From: Cyanobacteriota bacterium
Lineage (GTDB): Bacteria; Cyanobacteriota; Cyanobacteriia; PCC-6307; Cyanobiaceae
DNA length: 7,955 bases
Assembly (NCBI GenBank): GCA_947463165.1
Contig: CANHSW010000091.1
Coordinates: forward strand, 1 to 7,955
Reading direction: 5' to 3'
Numbering within the stretch: position 1 is the stretch's first letter; each line of letters begins with the position of its first letter. Positions 1 to 5,587 of this stretch are shown piece by piece. Under the pieces are notes generated by a model, which worked only from the letters and a program-made list of their open reading frames with translations, had not been told where the DNA came from and did no database searches. The position numbers and the translations under genes were made by a program.

Positions 1-567
1 AATCCCACTGCGGGCAACTTCCTCAGCCTCGGCACAGAACAGTTCATCTCCGTAGGCCAGGATTCCCCCACCTTCAATCGTCTCCGGGGCAGTTTTACCC
101 AGTATATTCCCGTTAATTGGCTAAAGATCTATAAGGGATGTCGGCCCAAAAAGGGTGAAGAAGCTGACTGCAAGCAGGCCCTGGCCTTCCAGGTAACCGC
201 GGGCTCCAACATCGGCAATATGCCCAGCTATGAGGCCTTCTGCTTAGGCGGCGCCAACTCGGTGCGCGGTTATTATGATTGTGATCTAGGTGTGGGCAAA
301 AGTTTTGGGGAGGCCACCCTGGAATATAGATTCCCAATCTTTAGAATCGTGAGCGGTGAATTATTCTTAGATGGTGGCACCGCCTTTGGCACCCAGGCCA
401 AGGTGAGCGGCAATCCCGGTGGCTTATTGAAAAAACCAGGAGATGGTTTTTCGGTGGGTACAGGCCTGATATTGACCACCCCGGTGGGCCCCCTGCGGCT
501 GGAGGTGGCCAGCAAGGATTTCAGCGGCGATTGGCGCTTCAACCTCGGTGTGGGCTGGAAATTCTGA
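1..567 (+). CDS. bamA: BamA/Omp85 outer-membrane protein insertase, C-terminal part (5' end outside window)
   Basis: The frame is open from base 1 and ends at the TGA at 565-567, giving the last 188 residues of a beta-barrel protein. BamA/Omp85 proteins insert beta-barrel proteins into the outer membrane through a 16-strand barrel that follows periplasmic POTRA domains; the POTRA domains are not in this window. Visible hallmarks are GGANSVRGY (residues 83-91 of the fragment), which contains the conserved VRGF/Y motif of the inward-folding loop 6, alternating polar/hydrophobic strands such as ATLEYRFPIF, a GELFLDGGTAFG strand, and a C-terminal strand ending in Phe (LGVGWKF), the usual outer-membrane barrel end. 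The stop overlaps the lpxC start by one base (TGATG), so the genes are probably co-transcribed and translationally coupled. Four cysteines (47, 57, 81, 94) are present, two of them flanking VRGY, which is uncommon for a bacterial barrel. A TamA or other Omp85 paralogue cannot be excluded from the C-terminus alone, but the lpx neighbours favour BamA. Confidence 0.93.
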   Translation, partial: NPTAGNFLSLGTEQFISVGQDSPTFNRLRGSFTQYIPVNWLKIYKGCRPKKGEEADCKQALAFQVTAGSNIGNMPSYEAFCLGGANSVRGYYDCDLGVGKSFGEATLEYRFPIFRIVSGELFLDGGTAFGTQAKVSGNPGGLLKKPGDGFSVGTGLILTTPVGPLRLEVASKDFSGDWRFNLGVGWKF

Positions 568-1448
568 TGGCCAGCTGGCCCAGTGATTACTCCGGGGCCT
601 GGACCCTGGCGCAAGCCGTCGAGCGCAGCGGAGTAGGCCTCCATAGCGGCGCCATCGGCCGCGTGCGGCTGCAGGCCAGTGAGCGCAGCGGCTACTGGCT
701 GGGGCGCCTGGATCAAACCCAGCAGCCCCTGCAGCGGCTGGCACCCTCCCAGGTTTTTGACACCCAGCTATGTACATGTTTGGAGCTCGATAGCGGTCGT
801 TTGGCCACCGTGGAGCACCTATTGGCGGGCCTGGCCGGCGTCGGCGTCAGCCAGGCGGAGATCTGGGTGAGCGGCGAGGAGATTCCGCTGCTGGATGGCT
901 CGGCCCTGCCCTGGGTGGAGGCGATCGCCGAGGCCGGTCTGGTGGCCATGGGGCCCCGGCCCATCGGCACCCCCCTCACAGAACCGATCACCCTGCGGCG
1001 GGGCAGCAGCTTTATCACCGCCTTGCCTGCTGAGCAGCTATCGATCGGGGCGGCGATTGAATTTCAGCAGCCGGCGATCGGCCGGCAATTGTTTTCGCTG
1101 CAATTGACTCCAGAGCTGTTCGTGGAGCAGATCGCCCCGGCCCGCACCTTTGGCTTTCGCGAGCAGGTGGAGCAGCTGCGGGCGGCCGGCTTGATTCAAG
1201 GTGGCGCCCTGGACAATGCCCTGGTTTGCGACGGAGATCACTGGCTGAATCCACCACTGCGCTTTGTCGACGAACCAGTTCGCCATAAGCTGCTGGATCT
1301 GCTGGGGGACTTGGCCCTGGCAGGCTTGCCCCAGGCCCAGGTGTTCGCCTATCGCGGTTCCCACGGCCTGCACACGGCCCTGGCAGCTGCCCTCGCAAGC
1401 AAAGACGCTGGTGGTCAGCCCCCTGTCCCAGGTGGCTTTGCCAGCTAA
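567..1448 (+). CDS. lpxC: UDP-3-O-acyl-N-acetylglucosamine deacetylase LpxC
   Basis: LpxC is the zinc-dependent deacetylase that carries out the committed step of lipid A synthesis, removing acetate from UDP-3-O-acyl-GlcNAc in the cytoplasm. The 293-residue protein has the family motifs in order: SGVGLHSG near residues 21-28, [11 protein letters not shown] (81-91) with the Glu83/His84 pair, LLDGSALPW (108-116), PARTFGF (191-197), GGALDNALV (212-220), [15 protein letters not shown] (239-253) with zinc ligands His240 and Asp244, and GSHGLH (265-269 region) with the general-acid His266. All expected catalytic and metal residues are therefore present. The ATG at 567 was chosen because it follows the bamA stop as TGATG and gives an N-terminus right before the conserved region; an upstream start at 531 would overlap bamA by 37 bases and adds no conserved sequence. 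It ends with a short Gly/Pro-rich tail. fabZ follows, its start lying just after or just inside the lpxC 3' end. Confidence 0.97.
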   Translation: MASWPSDYSGAWTLAQAVERSGVGLHSGAIGRVRLQASERSGYWLGRLDQTQQPLQRLAPSQVFDTQLCTCLELDSGRLATVEHLLAGLAGVGVSQAEIWVSGEEIPLLDGSALPWVEAIAEAGLVAMGPRPIGTPLTEPITLRRGSSFITALPAEQLSIGAAIEFQQPAIGRQLFSLQLTPELFVEQIAPARTFGFREQVEQLRAAGLIQGGALDNALVCDGDHWLNPPLRFVDEPVRHKLLDLLGDLALAGLPQAQVFAYRGSHGLHTALAAALASKDAGGQPPVPGGFAS

Positions 1449-1476
1449 GCCCGACCGTCATCCATTTCCTGTTTCC

Positions 1477-1938
1477 TTGTCCACCAGCGCCCCCTCCCCC
1501 CTAGTGCCCCTGCTCTCCAGCGAGCAAATCCAGGGACTCCTGCCCCATCGCTATCCCTTCGCGCTGGTGGATCGGGTGCTGGAGCACGAGCCCGGCAAGC
1601 GGGCGGTGGCGATCAAGAACGTCACCCTCAACGAACCCCAGTTCCAGGGCCATTTCCCTGGTAGGCCGCTGATGCCCGGCGTGTTGATCGTGGAGGCCAT
1701 GGCCCAGGTGGGCGGCCTGATCGTCACCCAGATGCCCGATCTGCCCAAGGGCCTGTTCGTGTTTGCCGGCATCGATGGGGTGCGCTTCCGTCGGCCCGTG
1801 GTGCCGGGAGATCAGCTGCTGATCAATTGCGAGCTGTTAAGCCTCAAGCGCCGCCGCTTTGGCAAGGTCCATGCCGAGGCCAGCGTTGATGGTCAACTGG
1901 TCTGTGCCGGGGAACTGCTGTTCTCCCTGGTGGACTGA
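1477..1938 (+). CDS. fabZ: 3-hydroxyacyl-[acyl-carrier-protein] dehydratase FabZ (non-ATG start)
   Basis: FabZ dehydrates 3-hydroxyacyl-ACP to trans-2-enoyl-ACP in type II fatty acid synthesis and competes with LpxA for hydroxyacyl-ACP, which explains its place between lpx genes. The hotdog-fold signature is clear: [14 protein letters not shown] (residues 21-34 from the chosen start), then [20 protein letters not shown] (58-76) with the catalytic His59 and Glu73, then [19 protein letters not shown] and the C-terminal GELLFSLVD. Length from the TTG at 1477 is 153 residues, normal for the family. There is no in-frame ATG before 1672, which lies inside the catalytic motif, so initiation must be non-ATG. 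Candidates are GTG 1432, TTG 1438 (both overlapping the lpxC end), TTG 1477 and GTG 1504. TTG 1477 was preferred because it puts a short STSAPSP leader before the conserved SSEQI segment and avoids overlap; no good Shine-Dalgarno sequence decides between them. The next gene, lpxA, starts 4 bases after the TGA if ATG 1943 is used. Confidence 0.94.
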   Translation: MSTSAPSPLVPLLSSEQIQGLLPHRYPFALVDRVLEHEPGKRAVAIKNVTLNEPQFQGHFPGRPLMPGVLIVEAMAQVGGLIVTQMPDLPKGLFVFAGIDGVRFRRPVVPGDQLLINCELLSLKRRRFGKVHAEASVDGQLVCAGELLFSLVD

Positions 1939-1942
1939 AAGG

Positions 1943-2764
1943 ATGGGCAGCTCAGCAATGGCCATCAAGATTCATCCCACGGCAGTGGTCGATCCGGGCG
2001 CCCGCCTGGGCGCTGATGTGGAGATCGGTCCCTATGCCGTGATCGGCGCGGGCGTCGAACTCGGCGAAGGCTGCCGCATCGGCCCTCATGTGGTGATTGA
2101 TGGGGTGGTGCGGATGGGTAGGCGCAACAGGGTTTTTCCCGGGGCCTGCATCGGTCTTGATCCCCAGGATCTCAAGTACGCCGGTGATCCCACCGAGGTG
2201 GTGATCGGCGACGACAACAGCATTCGCGAGTGCGTCACCATCAATCGGGCCACCTCAGGCCAGGAACAAACCCGATTGGGCAACTCCAATCTGCTGATGG
2301 CCTATAGCCACATCGGCCACAACTGCCAGCTGGGTGATCGCATCGTGATCGCCAACGGCGTAGCCGTAGCTGGCCATGTGGTGATCGGTGATCGGGCCGT
2401 GATCGGCGGTGTGCTCGGCATTCACCAGTTTGTGCACATAGGCAGCATGGCGATGTTGGGTGGCATGAGCCGCATCGACCGCGACGTGCCCCCCTTCACC
2501 ATGGTGGAGGGCCATCCCGGCCGGCTGCGGGGCCTGAATCGCCTGGGTATTCGCCGCAGTGGTCTGGCCGATCTCGACGACGGCGCCCAGCTGCGCCAGC
2601 TGCAGCAACTCTGGACCCTCCTCTACCGCAGCGATCGGGTGATGGCCTCAGCCCTGGCCGCTGCCCGCCAGCTGGATTTGTTGGAAGCCGGCGAACAGTT
2701 GGTGGCCTTCCTGGAGGCCTCCACCGGTCCGGGACGCCGCGGTCCCCTACCCGCCCAGCGCTGA
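1943..2764 (+). CDS. lpxA: Acyl-ACP--UDP-N-acetylglucosamine O-acyltransferase LpxA
   Basis: LpxA transfers a 3-hydroxyacyl chain from ACP to the 3-OH of UDP-GlcNAc, the first and reversible step of lipid A synthesis. The 273-residue protein shows the left-handed beta-helix hexapeptide pattern ([IV]G-x4) from about residue 10 to 175 ([28 protein letters not shown] and so on). It has the LpxA-specific PQDLKY (74-79), [12 protein letters not shown] (93-104), [12 protein letters not shown] (122-133) with His126 at the position of the catalytic His125 of E. coli, AGHVVIG, and GIHQFVHIG (159-167). After the helix comes [16 protein letters not shown] and a C-terminal alpha-helical domain. E. coli LpxA has 262 residues, so the length fits. 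ATG 1943 lies four bases after the fabZ stop; ATG 1958, five codons later, is an equally possible start, because the AAAGG at 1938-1942 is too close to 1943 but loosely placed for 1958. The TGA shares a base with the lpxB ATG. Confidence 0.96.
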   Translation: MGSSAMAIKIHPTAVVDPGARLGADVEIGPYAVIGAGVELGEGCRIGPHVVIDGVVRMGRRNRVFPGACIGLDPQDLKYAGDPTEVVIGDDNSIRECVTINRATSGQEQTRLGNSNLLMAYSHIGHNCQLGDRIVIANGVAVAGHVVIGDRAVIGGVLGIHQFVHIGSMAMLGGMSRIDRDVPPFTMVEGHPGRLRGLNRLGIRRSGLADLDDGAQLRQLQQLWTLLYRSDRVMASALAAARQLDLLEAGEQLVAFLEASTGPGRRGPLPAQR

Positions 2765-3960
2765 TGGTGCGCCTGCTGGTAAGTACCGGTGAAGTGTCCG
2801 GGGATCTGCAGGGCAGTCTGTTGATTCGAGCTCTGCGCGGCGAAGCCAGCCAGCGGGGCCTGAGCCTGGAGCTGGTGGCCCTGGGGGGGGAGCGGATGCG
2901 CCAGGCCGGCGCGCAGCTGATCGCCGACACCGCATCGATGGGGGCAATCGGCCTGTGGGAGGCCCTGCCCCTGATCCTGCCAACGCTGAAGTTGCAGCGG
3001 CAGCTGCGCCGCTGGCTGGCCAGCAATCCCCCCGATGGCGTGGTGCTGATCGACTACATGGGCGCCAATATCAACCTGGGCCTGCGCCTCAAGAGTCTCT
3101 ATCCCCAGGTACCGATCACCTATTACATAGCGCCCCAGGAATGGGCATTCAGCCTGGGGGATGGGGGCACCACAAGGCTGATCGGCTTTAGCGACAGGAT
3201 TTTGGCGATCTTCCCGGAGGAAGCCCGTTTTTACGGCGAGCGCGGCGCCGCCGTTACCTGGGTGGGTCATCCCCTGCTGGACACCCTGGCCGAGCTGCCC
3301 AGCCGCGACCAGGCCCGCCAGCGCCTGGGACTGGCTGCCGAGGTACCGGTACTGCTGCTATTGCCGGCCTCGCGGCGCCAAGAGCTGCGCTATTTGTTGC
3401 CGGCCATGGCGGCGGCGGTGGCCGAGCTGCAGCGCCGCCAGCCACAGCTGGAGGTGCTGGTACCTTCGGGTCTGAGCGGCTTTGAGGCCGAACTCGGCGC
3501 CGTACTTACGAAAGCTGGGGTCAGAGCGCGGATCATTGCGGCCGGCGACGCCGACCGGCTCAAACCCGACCTCTGCGCCGCTGCCGATCTGGCGCTCGCC
3601 AAGTCGGGCACGGCCAATCTGGAGTTGGCGCTGCGGGGGGTCCCCCAGGTGGTGGTCTACCGGGTAAGCCGGGTCACGGCCTTTGTGGCCAAACGCCTGC
3701 TGCGCTTCAACGTGCCCCATATCTCGCCGGTGAATTTGGTGCTGAATGAGCGGCTGGTGCCGGAACTGCTACAGGATCAACTCAGCTCCGAGGCAATCGT
3801 GGCTGAGGCCGCACCGCTCCTCGATCCCACCAGTGCCGCCCGCCAGCGCATGTTGGAGGGCTATCAAAGGTTGCGCCGCGCCTTGGGTGAGCCCGGGGTC
3901 ACCAACCGGGCCGCCTCTGCCATCCTGGATCTGGTGGTAACCGCAGGCGGCAATGGCTGA
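2764..3960 (+). CDS. lpxB: Lipid-A-disaccharide synthase LpxB
   Basis: LpxB is a GT19, GT-B fold glycosyltransferase that joins 2,3-diacylglucosamine-1-phosphate and UDP-2,3-diacylglucosamine to make the lipid A disaccharide at the inner membrane. In this 398-residue protein [12 protein letters not shown] (7-18) matches the AGEASGD motif. [11 protein letters not shown] (59-69) matches the E. coli VMGIVEVL region. [17 protein letters not shown] (94-110) contains Asp97, aligned with catalytic Asp98 of E. coli. [10 protein letters not shown] (120-129) corresponds to HYVSPSVWAW, and [17 protein letters not shown] (199-208) and [12 protein letters not shown] (279-290) form the nucleotide-sugar site. 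[20 protein letters not shown] (318-337) closes the conserved core. The ATG overlaps the lpxA stop (TGATG), and the start gives a normal family length (E. coli 382). The segment after Asp97 reads YMGANIN instead of the proteobacterial APDFN, which I take to be a lineage difference. msrA begins inside the last 8 bases. Confidence 0.96.
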   Translation: MVRLLVSTGEVSGDLQGSLLIRALRGEASQRGLSLELVALGGERMRQAGAQLIADTASMGAIGLWEALPLILPTLKLQRQLRRWLASNPPDGVVLIDYMGANINLGLRLKSLYPQVPITYYIAPQEWAFSLGDGGTTRLIGFSDRILAIFPEEARFYGERGAAVTWVGHPLLDTLAELPSRDQARQRLGLAAEVPVLLLLPASRRQELRYLLPAMAAAVAELQRRQPQLEVLVPSGLSGFEAELGAVLTKAGVRARIIAAGDADRLKPDLCAAADLALAKSGTANLELALRGVPQVVVYRVSRVTAFVAKRLLRFNVPHISPVNLVLNERLVPELLQDQLSSEAIVAEAAPLLDPTSAARQRMLEGYQRLRRALGEPGVTNRAASAILDLVVTAGGNG

Positions 3961-4663
3961 ACAGATCACTAGGTCAACTCCGGCGGTCAGGGCCGGCTCA
4001 GCAAGCAGCGGCCCCACCCTTTTTGGCTGGCTAGCAACCCCCTTGCTGGCTGCTTTTCTGGTTTTGTTGCTCGGGCCCCTGCCGGCGATGGCGGCGCCGA
4101 CCCAGGAAGCTGTGTTCGCTGGAGGCTGCTTCTGGTGTCTGGAACACGATTTAGAGATCCTGCCTGGCGTGTTATCAGCGGAGAGCGGCTATAGCGGCGG
4201 CAAATTGGCCAATCCCAGCTATCAGCGAGTATCGGCGGGGGGCACGGGCCATCAAGAGAGCGTGCGGGTGCGCTTTGATCCCGATCGGCTCAGCTATGCG
4301 ACCCTGCTCAAGGCCTATTGGCGCAATATCGATCCCTTAGATGGCGGCGGTCAGTTTTGTGACCGGGGCGATTCCTACCGCCCGGTGATTTTCACCAATG
4401 GCCAGCAGCAGGCCCTGCAGGCCCAGGCCAGTGCAGTGGCCATCGCCAAGCAGCTGGGCCGGGCCAAATCGGCGCTGGCTGTGCAGATCAAACCGCTGCA
4501 GCGGTTCTGGCCAGCCGAGGAGTACCACCAAAACTATGCGGAGCGCCATGGGGCCCGCTACGGGTACTACCGCTGGTCCTGCGGCCGGGATCGCCGCCTC
4601 CAGCAGGTGTGGGGTTCGACAAAAGCCGATGCCAATATTCCCGCCAGTAATCCCAACTCCTAG
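3953..4663 (+). CDS. msrA: Peptide-methionine (S)-S-oxide reductase MsrA, exported form
   Basis: MsrA reduces the S epimer of methionine sulfoxide in proteins back to methionine. This 236-residue protein carries [11 protein letters not shown] (58-68) with the catalytic Cys59 and a second Cys62, [33 protein letters not shown] (78-110) including the conserved Tyr/His substrate residues, [13 protein letters not shown] (135-147), EEYHQNY (189-195) and a late Cys210 (WSCGRD) that could act as the resolving cysteine. Residues 23-48 form a hydrophobic stretch ([19 protein letters not shown]) ending in AMA-A, a classic signal peptidase I site, preceded by a basic region. The enzyme is therefore predicted to be exported to the periplasm, or possibly the thylakoid lumen. 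ATG 3953 overlaps the lpxB stop by 8 bases, with AGG about six bases upstream as a weak ribosome-binding site. The overlap places it as the last gene of the envelope operon, consistent with protecting periplasmic or outer-membrane proteins from oxidation. Confidence 0.94.
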   Translation: MAEQITRSTPAVRAGSASSGPTLFGWLATPLLAAFLVLLLGPLPAMAAPTQEAVFAGGCFWCLEHDLEILPGVLSAESGYSGGKLANPSYQRVSAGGTGHQESVRVRFDPDRLSYATLLKAYWRNIDPLDGGGQFCDRGDSYRPVIFTNGQQQALQAQASAVAIAKQLGRAKSALAVQIKPLQRFWPAEEYHQNYAERHGARYGYYRWSCGRDRRLQQVWGSTKADANIPASNPNS

Positions 4664-4675
4664 CCCTAGCGCCGG

Positions 4676-4703
4676 GGAAATCCGAGGAAATCCTTAAGAT
4701 TTC
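4676..4703. repeat. Short direct plus inverted repeat in the msrA downstream gap
   Basis: GGAAATCC occurs twice (4676-4683 and 4686-4693), exactly 10 bases apart, that is about one helical turn. The second copy also forms an inverted pair with GATTTC at 4698-4703 around a CTTAA centre (GAAATC-CTTAA-GATTTC). It lies 13 bases after the msrA stop and about 100 bases before the next + strand gene. It could be an operator-like site or a weak hairpin, or may be chance. It is not followed by a T-run, so a canonical rho-independent terminator is not supported. No convincing -35/-10 pair was found in 4664-4804. Confidence 0.35.
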
Positions 4704-4804
4704 AAGGACGCTCTTGTCTATTTGGGCCGTATCAGCAACGCTTTTGCTGCGCGAAACCGCTAGGCGGCAGGCTTAGTGTGGATTCGCCTCTATCCCAGCG
4801 GCGT

Positions 4805-5035
4805 ATGTATCTGCTGACAATTCGCGACGGTCTGCAGACCAGGCACATCGGTCCCTACTCCAGCCCCAAGCATGCCGCCGACGACCTGGATCGCCTGCTG
4901 CCGCTCTGCACCGAGCGGGCCCGCTGGCAGATCCACGCCCTGGAATCCCCAGATCAGTTGCTGGCCAACCTGCGGCCAGCAGAGCTCCCCGCCGCCCTCG
5001 CCAAGCGGCAGCGAAGTGTTGTGGGAGCCGCCTGA
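4805..5035 (+). CDS. Conserved-looking small protein of unknown function, possibly frameshifted near its 3' end
   Basis: I do not recognise a named family. The 76-residue product starts MYLLTIRDGLQTRHIGPYSS and continues with an amphipathic helical segment, PKHAADDLDRLLPLCTERARWQIHALESP, which reads as a soluble, folded small domain resembling hypothetical proteins of marine and freshwater Synechococcus. No signal peptide, membrane helix or catalytic motif is visible. ATG 4805 was chosen because MYLLTIRDG looks like a natural N-terminus; GTG 4778 would add nine residues (85 total). There is no clear ribosome-binding site. The final residues (KRQRSVVGAA) look unrelated in character to the rest. 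The +1-shifted frame from about 5010 continues with EVLWEPPEPKPKAPKPKG and stays open to 5246, suggesting that the original protein had a Pro/Lys-rich tail. The gene is separated from msrA by 141 bases and is convergent with the - strand genes to its right. Confidence 0.72.
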   Translation: MYLLTIRDGLQTRHIGPYSSPKHAADDLDRLLPLCTERARWQIHALESPDQLLANLRPAELPAALAKRQRSVVGAA

Positions 5036-5246
5036 GCCCAAGCCAAAGGCGCCAAAGCCCAAGGGCAAAGGCCAATGGGCCAGTAAGCAAGAGAGCTCCT
5101 CCCATGCACGAAGCCCCTCCCATGCACGGAGCTATAGACCCCCTCGCAACTTCGGATCAATACAGGAGTTGCCACCACTAAACCCTGGGCAGCTGGCAAA
5201 GCGCCCCTCCATAGCCCAGGGTGTCAGGATCTTTGAATTGAAATAG
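5007..5246 (+). other. Open Pro/Lys-rich reading frame, likely displaced tail of the preceding small gene
   Basis: After the 4805-5035 gene leaves its frame, the +1-shifted frame encodes SEVLWEPPEPKPKAPKPKG and then a Ser/Arg/His-rich segment containing two copies of a six-residue unit (SSHARS, PSHARS). It runs on through LPPLNPGQLAKRPS to the TAG at 5244-5246. There is no plausible start codon of its own near the join, and upstream of about 5007 this frame looks like an ordinary shadow. The likeliest explanation is a frameshift, either a genuine indel, a sequence error or, less likely, programmed frameshifting, joining it to the small gene. If so the full product would be about 147 residues. 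Beyond about 5085 the composition becomes less protein-like, so the native tail may have ended earlier. Confidence 0.4.
5098..5131 (+). repeat. Two tandem 16-base direct repeats with an 18-base period
   Basis: CCTCCCATGCACGAAG (5098-5113) is repeated as CCTCCCATGCACGGAG (5116-5131) with one mismatch, and the copies are separated by two bases. The period of 18 is a multiple of three and in the open frame encodes (S/P)SHARS twice. The pair is bracketed by AGCTCC (5094-5099) and GGAGCT (5128-5133), an inverted repeat with a long loop. No other copies were seen in the window. Confidence 0.85.
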
Positions 5247-5276
5247 CAGCTTTCTAGAGTGTGTCTAATTCAAAAA

Positions 5277-5561
5277 TTACTGGCGGCCGGGGTAGCCCCG
5301 CAGCAGCCCACTTTCGATCATCAGGCCCACGCCTCCAGTGATCAGGATCAGGCCAAAACTGCCGTACCAGAACCAGGGACCAGGGGCCCGCAGCAGGTTT
5401 AGTGATAGGGAATCGCCATTGGCGGCGGCCAGCTGGGCGCTGGAGGCCAGCTGCTCCATGCCCCTGCGGATAACCGCTTCGCCAAACAGGCAGAGACCAG
5501 CCGGCAACATCAATACACCGAGTTGGGCCTTTACGTACCAGCGGATTTTTTTGACAGCCAT
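5277..5561 (-). CDS. Small membrane protein of unknown function, two predicted transmembrane helices
   Basis: I do not recognise a characterised family. The 94-residue protein begins MAVKKIRWYVKAQ, a positively charged start. It then has a hydrophobic helix at about residues 13-31 (LGVLMLPAGLCLFGEAV), a 30-residue mostly polar connector rich in Ala/Gln/Ser/Leu (GMEQLASSAQLAAANGDSLS), and a second helix at about 63-84 (WFWYGSFGLILITGGVGLMI), ending in a short basic tail (LLRGYPGRQ). The positive-inside rule puts both ends in the cytoplasm (or stroma-like side) and the connector outside. The ATG at 5559-5561 lies 26 bases after the pepA stop, with an AGGGG a few bases upstream as a possible ribosome-binding site, so it probably forms the last gene of the pepA transcript. 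Its stop is convergent with the small + strand gene. Coding status is supported by the clean two-helix pattern and tight spacing, not by homology I can name. Confidence 0.75.
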   Translation of the reverse strand: MAVKKIRWYVKAQLGVLMLPAGLCLFGEAVIRRGMEQLASSAQLAAANGDSLSLNLLRAPGPWFWYGSFGLILITGGVGLMIESGLLRGYPGRQ

Positions 5562-5587
5562 CGGCGCACCCCTAGCTGAGTCTCAAC

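Noticed and set aside
273..716. 147-codon open frame on the - strand across the bamA/lpxC junction
   Set aside because: It is antisense to two clear genes, with low-complexity Pro/Ala/Gln-rich translation and no motif.
921..928. GCGATCGC, the cyanobacterial HIP1 octamer
   Set aside because: Only one copy was noticed, inside lpxC; in a GC-rich sequence a single copy carries no information.
2623..3270. 215-codon open frame on the - strand opposite lpxA/lpxB
   Set aside because: It is a shadow frame; the + strand LpxB motifs span the same bases and the antisense product has no recognisable fold.
4733..4767. Small hairpins CAGCAA/TTGCTG (4733-4749) and CCGC/GCGG (4757-4767) as a terminator of the lpx operon
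   Set aside because: Stems are only 4-6 bases and neither is followed by a T-run, so they do not meet the form of a rho-independent terminator.
5254..5265. TAGA-GTGTG-TCTA between the convergent genes as a bidirectional terminator
   Set aside because: The four-base stem is too weak and there is no GC-rich stem or proper T-tract.
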